The notes: a model not told the origin generated them from the letters alone. Shown: positions 1 through 6,373, counted from the stretch's first letter. The stretch is DNA of 11,392 nucleotides from an uncultured Planctomycetaceae bacterium (GCA_903885855.1 CAISKG010000570.1:1-11392); one strand, 5' to 3'. A program made the numbers and translations.

Positions 1-1544
1 CGGGCCGCCTCCAGGGCGTTCGCGCGCAGATCGTCGACGCGGATCCCGAGCCGCTCGGGCACCAGCCCGGCGGCGAGTCGCGCCGCGAGGCCGTCGCGCG
101 CGGCCGGATCCATGCCGGGGAGGAACCAGGCGGTGGTGGCGCCGAACCGCCCCGCCGCCAGGCGGCGCGCGCAGCGCAGCGACACGAACGCCTTCGGCGT
201 GGCCCCGTGGGCCTTCCAGTAGCGGTCGTCCTCGTCGTGCGGAGGCACGGTGCGCACGGCCTGCCGGTCGAAGGGGAAGGGGGGATCCCAATCGGCGATC
301 GACTTCTCGTCGGTGAATCCCTCCACCTCCGGCACCACGCTGCGGGCCAGGGCCATGCCCTCCATCCGCGCGATCCCCGTCACGCGCAGCCTCTCCACGC
401 GTTCCTCGACGCGGCCGTGGAGCGTCTCGGGGAGGAAGAGGCGCACCTCGAGCGGATCCCCGACGGCCACCGGCCTGCCCTGGGCGGCGAGGTCGTCGGC
501 CATCCAGCGGTCGATGACGATCCCGTCGTCGGGGGGCGGCGCGAGGGGGCGGCCATCGGCATCCTCGAGGGCCCCGACGGGAAGCATGGCGTCGGCGATC
601 CCCAGCACGGTGGAATAGGGGATCCGCGCGGCGGGGCGGCCGGCGTCGGGCGGCGCCGTCAGCGCGTTGGCGAGGAACACGAGCGTGGGCACGCCCCCTT
701 CCGGCCGCAGCACCTCCTCGGCGACGCGGTCGACCTCGGCGGGGAGCACGAGGGCCGCGCTCGACAGCCGCAGCCCTCCCTCGGGCACCGGCTCGAGCGC
801 GAGGCCGACGTCGGCCAGCGCCGGCCGCAGCCGGGCCTTCAGCGTCGCCGCGTCGGGCCCCACGGCGAGCCCGGCGTTGGCGACGTCGCCGCGGCGGAGG
901 ATGTCCTGGAGGGTGCCGAGCCGCGCCACCGCCACACCGGTGGTGACCTGCGCCGGCCGCAGCGAGAAGCGGCCGATGCCGCGCTCGGGGAGGATGGCCG
1001 CCACGCGCAGCCGCCGCCCCGCCGATTCCGGCGTCCGGCGGCCCATGGGGCTGTCGGCCGGGATGGCCGAGGGCATCGGCACCCGGACCACCACGGTGTC
1101 CCCGGCCCGCACGCCGAGCGCCTCCGCCAAGGGCGCGTTGAGCGCCACCTCTCCCCCGGCCACCGGCGGCGGGGCCGGGGAGAAGCCGAGATCGGCGGCG
1201 GCGTCGCAGGCCAGGATCGTGGCCCGCGCCGGAACCCCGCCCGCCGCGGCCTCGAACGTCACCTCGAGCACCAGCGCCGGATGGAGCGGCGCATCGCCCT
1301 CCGCGGAGCGGACGAGGTCGGCCCTGAAGAAGCGATCGCCGACGACCGCCGCGGTCACGCCGCCGAGGCGCTCCAGCGCCAGCCGTCGCAAGCCCGTCTG
1401 AAGGGCGTCGCCGACGCCGACGGCACCGGCGATCGTCGCCGCCACCACCGCACAGGCGGCGGCGAGGGCGAGGAGCTGCCGCCACCAGGTGGCCGCGAGG
1501 CGCACGGCGAGGGCCGCCGGCGAGCGGATCGGCGCCGCGCTCAT
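1..1544 (-). CDS. ABC transporter permease, FtsX/MacB type (N-terminal 514 codons, runs off the left edge)
   Basis: An uninterrupted minus-strand frame starts at the ATG at 1544 and stays open to base 1. Translation begins MSAAPIRSPAALAVRLAATW. A single membrane segment lies at about residues 24-44 and is followed by GVGDALQTGLRRLALERLG, the usual start of the periplasmic region in FtsX/MacB permeases. The remaining ~470 visible residues look extracytoplasmic, with no second hydrophobic segment, so the other membrane helices must lie beyond the window. The start codon overlaps the stop of the upstream ATPase (ATGA, 1541-1544), with a GGGGGA ribosome-binding sequence 6 bases ahead, so the two are translationally coupled. 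Such pairs extract lipoproteins or export substrates; the substrate here cannot be told. No accessory (MacA/LolC-like) gene is visible. The class is inferred from architecture and the neighbouring ATPase rather than from a signature motif. Confidence 0.88.
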   Translation of the reverse strand, partial: MSAAPIRSPAALAVRLAATWWRQLLALAAACAVVAATIAGAVGVGDALQTGLRRLALERLGGVTAAVVGDRFFRADLVRSAEGDAPLHPALVLEVTFEAAAGGVPARATILACDAAADLGFSPAPPPVAGGEVALNAPLAEALGVRAGDTVVVRVPMPSAIPADSPMGRRTPESAGRRLRVAAILPERGIGRFSLRPAQVTTGVAVARLGTLQDILRRGDVANAGLAVGPDAATLKARLRPALADVGLALEPVPEGGLRLSSAALVLPAEVDRVAEEVLRPEGGVPTLVFLANALTAPPDAGRPAARIPYSTVLGIADAMLPVGALEDADGRPLAPPPDDGIVIDRWMADDLAAQGRPVAVGDPLEVRLFLPETLHGRVEERVERLRVTGIARMEGMALARSVVPEVEGFTDEKSIADWDPPFPFDRQAVRTVPPHDEDDRYWKAHGATPKAFVSLRCARRLAAGRFGATTAWFLPGMDPAARDGLAARLAAGLVPERLGIRVDDLRANALEAA

Positions 1545-2311
1545 CGACCGTCCCCCGCGGCGCCCGCCACGAGCCGGCCGTCGACGAGCCGGTGGACCGA
1601 GCCGACGCGTGCCGCCAGGGCGTCGGCGTGCGTCACCACCACGAGCATGCCGCCGTTCTCGGCCGCGAGTTCCACGAGCAACTCGGCCACGAGCGCCGCC
1701 GCATGCGCGTCGAGCTGCCCGGTGGGCTCGTCGGCGAGCACGAGCCGGGGCTCCATGATCAGCGCCCGGGCCACGGCCACCCGCTGGCGCTCGCCGCCGG
1801 AGAGCTCGCCGGGCAGGTGCCCGGCGCGGCTGTCGAGCCCCACGCGCGAGAGGAGCCGCCGGGCGCGATCCTCGAGCGCCCCATCGATCCGGCCGCGCGC
1901 CAGGGCAGGGAGGACGACGTTGTCGAGCGCGGTGCAGCCGTCGAGGAGGTGGTGCTCCTGGAACACGAACCCCACGTGCCGATTGCGGAACGCCGCGCGT
2001 TCGGCAGGTCCGCCGGCGAAGGGATCGAGCCCGTCGAGCCGCACCGTCCCGCCCGTCGGTTCGTCGAGCGTGCCGAGGATCGCCAACAGCGTGCTCTTCC
2101 CCGACCCGCTCGGCCCCATCACGGTGCAGCGCGAGCCCGGCGCGAGGCGGAGATCGACGCCATCGAGCACCCGCACCGGCCCGGCGGCCGAGGGGAATGA
2201 CTTCGCGAGCCCTGCGACCTCGAGCACGGCGACCTCCGGAGTGGTGTTCGTCGGCGGGCGACGGCGGGGCGCGTCAGGCGCCGCCGCGGCGCCGGGCCGG
2301 AGGGCGGTCAT
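1541..2311 (-). CDS. ABC transporter ATP-binding protein, LolD/MacB-type
   Basis: A complete nucleotide-binding domain. Counting from the ATG at 2311: Walker A GPSGSGKST at 66-74, Q-loop Gln118 in FVFQEHHLL, signature LSGGERQRVA from 170, Walker B RLVLADEP ending at 196, and switch His228 in VVVTHAD. All catalytic residues are present. It should hydrolyse ATP at the inner face of the membrane to drive the permease it overlaps by 3 bases. Start choice: the first 28 residues from 2311 are Pro/Ala/Arg-rich and not family-like, the ATG sits directly against its GGAGG, and this start overlaps the upstream thioesterase by 38 bases. A GTG at 2227 with GGAGG 5 bases upstream gives 228 residues, the usual length of LolD-type proteins, and is the more likely true start. 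The substrate is unknown. Confidence 0.93.
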   Translation of the reverse strand: MTALRPGAAAAPDAPRRRPPTNTTPEVAVLEVAGLAKSFPSAAGPVRVLDGVDLRLAPGSRCTVMGPSGSGKSTLLAILGTLDEPTGGTVRLDGLDPFAGGPAERAAFRNRHVGFVFQEHHLLDGCTALDNVVLPALARGRIDGALEDRARRLLSRVGLDSRAGHLPGELSGGERQRVAVARALIMEPRLVLADEPTGQLDAHAAALVAELLVELAAENGGMLVVVTHADALAARVGSVHRLVDGRLVAGAAGDGR

Positions 2312-2795
2312 CCTCCGCCGCGACCATGTACGGCGAGAGCCTGGCGCGGATCTCCGGCGTGATCTCGACGGCCAGCGGCGCGGCGCCGTGCCGCATCCGG
2401 CAACGCACCGCCACCACCCGTCCGCGTGCCACCGCCCTCCCGCGGCACTCGAAGCGGAAGGCGTAGGTCACGCTCGTGCGCCCGACCGCCTCCACGCCGA
2501 CTCGGATCTCGATCTCGTCGTCGAACGTGACGGCCGAGAGGTAATCGCAGGTGGCGCTCACCCGCGGCCAGCTGACCACCAAGGGGGGCTCGGCGACCGA
2601 GTCGGCGGGCACCGGCTCCACCAGCCGCACGCCGGCGGCCCGGAGGAAGTCGTGCTCGGCCGCCTCCATCCAGACGAAATAGGCGGAAAAGTGGACGATA
2701 CCGGCCGCGTCGGTGTCGCGGAACTCGACGCGCCGCCGGGCGGTGTACCAGCTTCCCGGCGGCGGCGTGTCGTGGGGATCGCGAGGTTCGGTCAT
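2274..2795 (-). CDS. Acyl-CoA thioesterase, YbgC/4-hydroxybenzoyl-CoA thioesterase (hotdog) family
   Basis: A 173-residue single hotdog-domain protein. The N-terminal hallmark at residues 25-44, FRDTDAAGIVHFSAYFVWME, matches the DTD-x-x-G motif of the 4HBT family. Asp29 aligns with the catalytic Asp18 of E. coli YbgC. The His that follows in YbgC (His25) aligns with Phe36 here, while His35 sits one position earlier. Family members are cytosolic and hydrolyse acyl-CoA or acyl-ACP thioesters; the substrate cannot be read from the sequence. The gene follows rpsR by 118 bases on the same strand. Its 3' end runs into the region just ahead of the ATPase gene, so it may be co-transcribed with the ABC transporter. 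No Shine-Dalgarno sequence is visible before the ATG at 2795. The last dozen residues are Arg/Pro-rich and probably disordered. Confidence 0.88.
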   Translation of the reverse strand: MTEPRDPHDTPPPGSWYTARRRVEFRDTDAAGIVHFSAYFVWMEAAEHDFLRAAGVRLVEPVPADSVAEPPLVVSWPRVSATCDYLSAVTFDDEIEIRVGVEAVGRTSVTYAFRFECRGRAVARGRVVAVRCRMRHGAAPLAVEITPEIRARLSPYMVAAEDDRPPARRRGGA

Positions 2796-2880
2796 CGGAC
2801 AGCGCCGGGAGCCGGCCCCCGAGCCCCACCTTCCCCGCCATACGTGCCGGCGCCGCCACGGCGCCCCGCCCCGACGGGCA

Positions 2881-2908
2881 CGCGGCCGGGGGCGGAGCCG
2901 CGGCCGCG
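2881..2908 (-). terminator. GC-rich hairpin just after rpsR stop (no U-tract)
   Basis: A 7-bp perfect inverted repeat, CGCGGCC (2881-2887) against GGCCGCG (2902-2908), with a 14-base loop. It begins 5 bases after the rpsR stop codon. No T-run follows on the minus strand, so it may be a 3'-end stabiliser or a chance repeat in GC-rich DNA rather than an intrinsic terminator. Confidence 0.3.
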
Positions 2909-2913
2909 CGGGA

Positions 2914-3192
2914 TCACTCGCCCACGTAGGGGAGCAGGGCCATGAACCGCGCCCGCTTGATGGCGCTGGTGACGGCGTGCTGGCTGGCCGCGGTGCAGCC
3001 GCTCTTGCGCCGGCCGAGGATCTTGGCCTGGCGGTTGACGAGCTTGCCGAGCAGCTCGAGATCCTTGTAGTCGACGTACATCGGCCGCGGACGCGCGCCG
3101 TCGATGTAGATCGGATCGCGCCGCTTCACCTTGGCGCGGGGCTTGGCCTTCTTCTTGACGGTCTTGCCGAACTTGGAATTGGCGGGGGGCAT
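2914..3192 (-). CDS. rpsR: 30S ribosomal protein bS18
   Basis: A 92-residue protein with a basic N-terminus followed by the S18 core. Diagnostic segments are DYKDLELLGKLVNRQAKILG (residues 41-60) and SAIKRARFMALLPYVGE (76-92), which match the conserved AIKRARxxALLPY end of bS18. It binds 16S rRNA in the 30S platform together with bS6. The ATG at 3192 was chosen because translation from it (MPPANSKFGK) gives a normal S18 length. An upstream in-frame ATG at 3243 would add 17 non-conserved residues. No Shine-Dalgarno sequence is seen before the chosen start. The usual bacterial neighbours rpsF, ssb and rplI are absent. Instead the gene lies between an RRM protein gene and a thioesterase gene, all on the minus strand. 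The function call is firm. Confidence 0.97.
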   Translation of the reverse strand: MPPANSKFGKTVKKKAKPRAKVKRRDPIYIDGARPRPMYVDYKDLELLGKLVNRQAKILGRRKSGCTAASQHAVTSAIKRARFMALLPYVGE

Positions 3193-3297
3193 CGGAGGCT
3201 CACGGGACGGAACGGACAAAAGGGGAAACGGCGAACGAGACAACGCGACGACCGATCACGGGGAACGGGAGCCGCTCAGGATGGGTGCCGATCGGCG

Positions 3298-3356
3298 CGA
3301 CACACGGTCGGCGGGGGCCGGGACGATACCCGGCCCCCGCACGACGCGCTGTGTCG
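3298..3356 (-). terminator. Long GC-rich hairpin between the RRM gene and rpsR
   Basis: The inner perfect 12-bp stem, GCGGGGGCCGGG (3311-3322) against CCCGGCCCCCGC (3329-3340), has a 6-base loop. It continues outward through GTCG/CGAC (3307-3310 with 3342-3345, one bulge) and an outer 7-bp stem CGACACA/TGTGTCG (3298-3304 with 3350-3356). It starts 30 bases after the RRM stop codon. There is no T-run after it in the minus direction, so it is a terminator-like or mRNA 3'-end stabilising hairpin, not a classical intrinsic terminator. It is among the strongest secondary structures in the window. Confidence 0.5.
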
Positions 3357-3386
3357 TGTGTGCACGGAGGAATCGTGGGGCCCGGA

Positions 3387-3773
<387 letters not shown>

Positions 3774-3792
3774 AGAAAACAACCTCTTGGAC

Positions 3793-3859
3793 TCGGGAAC
3801 TGCTTCCAGGATCACATCGACATGTCGACCATCGCCGGAGCACGCAGTGCAGTTCCCGA
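3793..3859 (-). promoter_or_regulatory. Structured 5' leader of the RRM gene
   Basis: A perfect 11-bp inverted repeat, TCGGGAACTGC (3793-3803) and GCAGTTCCCGA (3849-3859), encloses 45 bases. Inside it is the 12-base perfect palindrome TCGACATGTCGA (3817-3828), plus a short UCCGG/CCUGG-type pairing around it. The stem ends about 19 bases upstream of the start codon and lies downstream of the predicted promoter, so it should be in the mRNA. The position suits a cis-acting control element such as autoregulation or temperature response. That role is inference. Confidence 0.5.
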
Positions 3860-3900
3860 TCGGAATCGGTGTGCGGACGAAAGTCAGTCGGACGCCGGAC

Positions 3901-3929
3901 GTTCTATCATTTCGGACGCGCAGGGACAA
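3901..3929 (-). promoter_or_regulatory. Sigma70-like promoter of the RRM gene, with overlapping inverted repeat
   Basis: On the minus strand, TTGTCC (3929-3924) and TAGAAC (3906-3901) are separated by 17 bases. TG lies one base before the -10, giving an extended TGA-TAGAAC -10. A perfect TTGACA occurs a little upstream (3947-3942). An imperfect inverted repeat, GACAA(G)CC...GGTTGTC, spans 3925-3945. It overlaps the -35 and could be an operator. The predicted start near 3894 gives a ~120-base leader. Confidence 0.45.
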
Positions 3930-4038
3930 CCGCGCTCGGCTTGTCAAGGGGCGTTTTTCGAGCCCCGCCGGTCCGGGACGCCCCTCCACGGCCCCGGCAC
4001 GCCCTGAAAACCGGCCCGCCGACCGGGGATTCCGCCGC

Positions 4039-4596
4039 TCAGCCGCCGTCGGACGGCCGCGGGGGGGAGGCCGGGGCGGCCTCCGGCACCGGGCGCTTCC
4101 GCCCCTTGGAGCGGGCCTTTTCCGCCTCCCGCCAATCCCACGGGGCGATCGGGTCCTTGTCGATCCACAGGCCGGCGCTGCGGGCCCGGGCCTTGCGCTC
4201 CTCCGCTTCGAGGGCGGTGTTTTCCGTGTCGCCGCGCTGATACCACGCCAGACCGGCCGCCAGCATGTCGAGGGAGACGTCGTTGCCGTTCATCGACACC
4301 CGAGCGACCGTGCGCCCCTGGGCGTCGGTGCCGGTGGGCGTCACCTCCACCTCCCGGTCGCGGGTCACCTTCGCGAGATGCTCGCGCGCCGCGGCGAAGA
4401 AGGGCTGCCCGTTCTCCGGCGCGTCGATGCCGAGGATCCGCACCTTCTGCAGCCGGGCGTCGCCGTCGCGCACCCGCAGCGTGTCGCCGTCGACGACCGA
4501 CTCCACCTTGCCGCGCCACACGTCGGCGTCGGGTTGCAGCGCGGCGGCCGCCACGAGGCAGAGGCGACCGATGCAGGAGAGGAAGCCTGGAGCCAT
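4039..4596 (-). CDS. Exported thermonuclease (SNase-like) family protein
   Basis: A 185-residue protein from the ATG at 4596, with a hydrophobic N-terminus (about 5-20, FLSCIGRLCLVAAAAL) that looks like a signal peptide. The staphylococcal-nuclease fold follows: VVDGDTLRV (34-42), VRILGIDAPE (52-61) and DAQGRTVARV (91-100). The family's catalytic Arg, Glu and second Arg correspond to Arg53, Glu61 and Arg95, and calcium-binding acids Asp36, Asp38 and Asp58 are present, so the site looks intact. It would cut DNA/RNA in the periplasm or outside the cell in a calcium-dependent way. The C-terminal ~35 residues are basic then Pro/Ser-rich. A GGGGGTGG sequence precedes the start. An in-frame ATG at 4647 would add 17 Arg/Pro-rich residues and spoil the signal peptide. 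It lies just downstream of tRNA-Val and its own promoter was not recognised. Confidence 0.9.
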   Translation of the reverse strand: MAPGFLSCIGRLCLVAAAALQPDADVWRGKVESVVDGDTLRVRDGDARLQKVRILGIDAPENGQPFFAAAREHLAKVTRDREVEVTPTGTDAQGRTVARVSMNGNDVSLDMLAAGLAWYQRGDTENTALEAEERKARARSAGLWIDKDPIAPWDWREAEKARSKGRKRPVPEAAPASPPRPSDGG

Positions 4597-4642
4597 GACC
4601 ACCCCCGGAAGTCGTCGCGGACGGGGTCGTCCGGATGTGGGG

Positions 4643-4686
4643 CGCACCGCACTCGGTGCGAACCCGATGCGACCGGTCGCCGGTCG
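4643..4686 (-). terminator. Two tandem hairpins downstream of tRNA-Val
   Basis: The hairpin nearer the tRNA is CGACCGG (4670-4676) with CCGGTCG (4680-4686), a 7-bp stem with 3-base loop beginning 6 bases after the tRNA 3' end. The second is CGCACCG (4643-4649) with CGGTGCG (4654-4660), a 7-bp stem with 4-base loop. Neither has a U-tract. They are candidates for the tRNA transcript end or RNase processing landmarks, and they also lie in the leader of the nuclease gene. Confidence 0.4.
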
Positions 4687-4692
4687 ACGCAG

Positions 4693-4766
4693 TGGGCAGC
4701 ACAGGATTCGAACCTGTGACCTCTACGGTGTGAACGTAGCGCTCTAACCAACTGAGCTAGCTGCCC
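4693..4766 (-). tRNA. tRNA-Val (anticodon CAC)
   Basis: A 74-base cloverleaf on the minus strand. The acceptor arm pairs GGGCAGC with GCTGCCC, discriminator A. The D arm is GCTC/GAGC. The anticodon stem CTACG/CGTAG holds the loop TTCACAC, giving anticodon CAC, which reads GUG valine codons. The T arm is ACAGG-TTCGAAT-CCTGT. CCA is not encoded, so it must be added after transcription. The gene sits between the tat genes and the nuclease gene, with its own promoter at 4806-4834. Confidence 0.97.
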
Positions 4767-4772
4767 GCGGTG

Positions 4773-4794
4773 GTCCGCGGCGGTGACCGCGGAC
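4773..4794 (-). promoter_or_regulatory. Hairpin in the tRNA-Val leader
   Basis: A perfect 8-bp stem, GTCCGCGG (4773-4780) and CCGCGGAC (4787-4794), with a 6-base loop, ends 6 bases before the tRNA 5' end and just after the predicted transcription start. It would be removed by RNase P processing and may help keep the leader away from the cloverleaf. Confidence 0.35.
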
Positions 4795-4805
4795 GACGCC
4801 CTCGG

Positions 4806-4834
4806 ATCGTAGCATGCCAGGTGCGCTTCGTCAC
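4806..4834 (-). promoter_or_regulatory. Sigma70-like promoter for tRNA-Val
   Basis: On the minus strand, GTGACG (4834-4829) and TACGAT (4811-4806) are spaced by exactly 17 bases, with TGC directly before the -10 (extended -10). Each hexamer matches consensus at 4 of 6 positions. The predicted start near 4799 is ~33 bases ahead of the tRNA. Confidence 0.5.
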
Positions 4835-4860
4835 GGGCCCGCCCCCTGCCGCCGCCCCAC

Positions 4861-4889
4861 GCCGCGTCCGGAGGGGAGGGCGTCGCGGC
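4861..4889 (-). terminator. Weak hairpin after the second tat gene
   Basis: GCCGCG (4861-4866) and CGCGGC (4884-4889) form a 6-bp stem with a 17-base loop starting 4 bases after the stop codon at 4894. There is no T-run. In DNA this GC-rich the repeat could arise by chance. Confidence 0.25.
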
Positions 4890-4893
4890 CGGG

Positions 4894-5178
4894 TCAGGCG
4901 GCGTCGTCCGGCGGCGGGGGATCGAAGCGGGCCCCGGTCGTCGTGGGGCCGGCGCCGCCGTCGTCGATCCGCCGGGGCGAGGCCCGCCGGGAGGAGCCGC
5001 CGCCGGCGGAGTCGATGTGGGCGGAGATGTCCATCTCGCGCTTCAGCGACGTCATCTGCTTGCGCAACTCGCCGAGACTCTGCCCCACCGACCGGCCCAC
5101 CTCCGGGAGGCGCTTGCCGTAGAGCATCACGGCGACGGCGCCGATGAGGACGATTTCGAGGGGGCCGAGTCCGAACAT
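4894..5178 (-). CDS. TatA/TatB-type twin-arginine translocase subunit (longer paralogue)
   Basis: A 94-residue protein beginning MFGLGPLEIV. It has the TatA/B/E pattern: a short N-terminal membrane helix (about 5-19), a hinge GKRLPEVGRS (21-30), an amphipathic helix VGQSLGELRKQMTSLKREMD (31-50), and a Ser/Pro/Asp-rich tail that looks disordered. It would sit in the inner membrane and work with TatC to export folded twin-arginine proteins. The longer amphipathic and tail regions suggest a TatB-like role, but TatA and TatB cannot be told apart with confidence. The ATG at 5178 was chosen because the frame upstream of it (to 5259) is unrelated Ala/Pro-rich sequence. No Shine-Dalgarno sequence is visible. 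It follows the shorter tat gene by 34 bases and shares its promoter. No tatC is in the window. Confidence 0.9.
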   Translation of the reverse strand: MFGLGPLEIVLIGAVAVMLYGKRLPEVGRSVGQSLGELRKQMTSLKREMDISAHIDSAGGGSSRRASPRRIDDGGAGPTTTGARFDPPPPDDAA

Positions 5179-5192
5179 GGCGTGTTTCGCTG

Positions 5193-5214
5193 GATCGCCG
5201 GGGCAGGGGCGATC
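5193..5214 (-). promoter_or_regulatory. Hairpin between the two tat genes
   Basis: GATCGCC (5193-5199) and GGCGATC (5208-5214) form a perfect 7-bp stem with an 8-base loop. It begins inside the stop codon of the upstream tat gene and ends 14 bases before the next ATG. It may set the ratio of the two subunits through partial termination or mRNA processing; that is inference. Confidence 0.35.
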
Positions 5215-5386
5215 AGCCGCGGCCGGCGGTGCCGTCGTCCTCGATCCCCTGCACGCCACGCTTGAACTCGACGATCCCCTGGCCGAGCGACCGCATCACC
5301 TTCGGGAGCCGCGACCCGAAGAGGAGCAGGATCACCACGCCGACGATGACCATCTCGAGCGGGCCGAGACCCATGATCGCGAACAT
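5213..5386 (-). CDS. tatA: TatA-type twin-arginine translocase subunit (short, 57 aa)
   Basis: Translation from the ATG at 5386 gives MFAIMGLGPLEMVIVGVVIL and then LLFGSRLPKVMRSLGQGIVE, followed by FKRGVQGIEDDGTAGRG and a TGA stop. The membrane helix (about 8-23), the FGSRLPKV hinge (23-30) and the amphipathic GQGIVEFKRG segment (35-44) are textbook TatA. TatA oligomers form the pore of the Tat system. At 57 residues it is close to the minimum for the family and lacks a long tail. AGGG lies 8 bases before the start; an in-frame ATG at residue 5 is an alternative. A strong promoter lies at 5441-5468. The hinge and helix resemble those of the downstream paralogue, suggesting an old tandem duplication. 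Confidence 0.9.
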   Translation of the reverse strand: MFAIMGLGPLEMVIVGVVILLLFGSRLPKVMRSLGQGIVEFKRGVQGIEDDGTAGRG

Positions 5387-5440
5387 GACCGTTTCCCTGC
5401 GAACTGCCGGGGCCCCGGAAGGCGATTCCTTCCACCTCGA

Positions 5441-5468
5441 AGTGTAACCCCGGGGGGAGGGGGGTCAA
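5441..5468 (-). promoter_or_regulatory. Sigma70-like promoter of the tat pair
   Basis: On the minus strand, TTGACC (5468-5463, 5 of 6 consensus) and TACACT (5446-5441, 4 of 6) are separated by 16 bases made almost only of G and C. The predicted start near 5434 leaves a ~48-base leader before the tatA ATG. It is one of the clearest promoters in the window. Confidence 0.6.
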
Positions 5469-5599
5469 CTTGCGGGGATCCTGCCGGCGCCGCCGGAACG
5501 AGGGGTCGCAGCGGCGGATTCGGCCGTGCGGGGCCGCGCCGCGGGAGGTGCGGGCGGGGAGGCGGCGCGGTCGGGAGACACTCGCGCCGGCCGGGGGTC

Positions 5600-5640
5600 G
5601 GCGGTCGGTCCGAGACCGTGGTCGTCCCGGACCGACCGCC
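5600..5640 (-). terminator. Hairpin downstream of the lipoprotein gene
   Basis: A perfect 13-bp stem, GGCGGTCGGTCCG (5600-5612) and CGGACCGACCGCC (5628-5640), with a 15-base loop. It starts 13 bases after the stop codon at 5654. The flank is G/C-rich without a T-run, so termination may rely on the stem alone or on Rho; it may otherwise protect the mRNA end. Confidence 0.55.
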
Positions 5641-5653
5641 AAGACCTTCCGGA

Positions 5654-6232
5654 TCAGAAGTTCGCGTCGCAGCCGGGGTCGACCTGGCCCACCATGTGGA
5701 GGTGGTCGTGATCGATGTACACGACCTCCTGGCAGTCGTCGTCGACGAGCGTGTGGGGCACCGGCCAGCCCACGCGCTTCACCTCCTGGAAGTAGATCGT
5801 GCACTTGTAGTGGGCATGGTGCAGCTGCGTCGGCCCCACCAGCGGGAGGTGCCGCGGAGGATCGATGTAGTCGGCGATCTTGCACTTCGAGATGCGGACG
5901 TGGTTGCGCTGCACCTCGTAGAGGAAGGGCCAGTTGCCCTCCACCGGGCGGGCCTTCTCGAGGGCCCGCATCACCTCGTCGTCGCTCGGCTCGTCGAGGG
6001 CCACGCACGGCCCCCCGGGCTGCAGGGCGCCGAGGATCGGCACCCGCTCGTAGCGCTCGTACTCCCAGAACTGGTCTTCCTTGTTCTTCTGCACCCCGAC
6101 CGGCACCGGGATCGGGATCGCCAGCGGTCCGAGGTTCGGTCCCTGGGCGGTGAGCCAGAAGCAGCCGCTCTGGGTGACGGTGCCCGCGGCGATCACCACG
6201 GCGAGCAGCAGGAACCTGGCGGAAACCCTCAT
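5654..6232 (-). CDS. Probable lipoprotein, Cys/His-rich, function unknown
   Basis: A 192-residue protein that I do not recognise as a named family. The start at 6232 is supported by GAGGAG 6 bases upstream and by an immediate signal sequence, MRVSARFLLLAVVIAAG. The signal ends QSGC, so Cys24 may be lipidated, though the lipobox has Gln where Leu is usual. The mature part has five further cysteines (76, 117, 144, 167, 188) and many histidines, including HHAH (138-141) and HDHLH (175-179). A Pro-rich stretch follows the lipobox (36-46). The Cys/His content would allow disulfides or metal binding outside the cytoplasm, but no motif proves it. It has its own 3' hairpin (5600-5640) and lies alone between the BON gene and the tat pair. 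Confidence 0.85.
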   Translation of the reverse strand: MRVSARFLLLAVVIAAGTVTQSGCFWLTAQGPNLGPLAIPIPVPVGVQKNKEDQFWEYERYERVPILGALQPGGPCVALDEPSDDEVMRALEKARPVEGNWPFLYEVQRNHVRISKCKIADYIDPPRHLPLVGPTQLHHAHYKCTIYFQEVKRVGWPVPHTLVDDDCQEVVYIDHDHLHMVGQVDPGCDANF

Positions 6233-6373
6233 GGGAGACTCCTCGAACTGTCTTGGAAAGGCGGTCGAGTCCGGAAAGGCCTGCGGGTTGTATCGACCGC
6301 GCCGCCGGGGAACTTGCGGATTTTTCCGACCGGGCAAGAAATCCGGCCCGGCCCCCGCCGGGGCGCGGGGGGG

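Noticed and set aside
207..2945. A 912-codon open frame on the plus strand.
   Set aside because: It is antisense to the permease, ATPase, thioesterase and rpsR genes, is dominated by Arg, Pro, Gly, Ala and His, and has no family motif. Long antisense frames are expected in very GC-rich DNA.
4365..4751. Minus-strand frame beginning MVRALRSHRRGHRFESC.
   Set aside because: It is a translation across tRNA-Val and the nuclease gene in the wrong frame. GHRFESC-like peptides are a known artefact of translating tRNA genes.
6313..6345. Overlapping inverted repeats upstream of the lipoprotein gene (CTTGC/GCAAG and CGGATTT/AAATCCG).
   Set aside because: The short stems are offset and partly compete, with no promoter of good quality beside them; not strong enough to call as a site.
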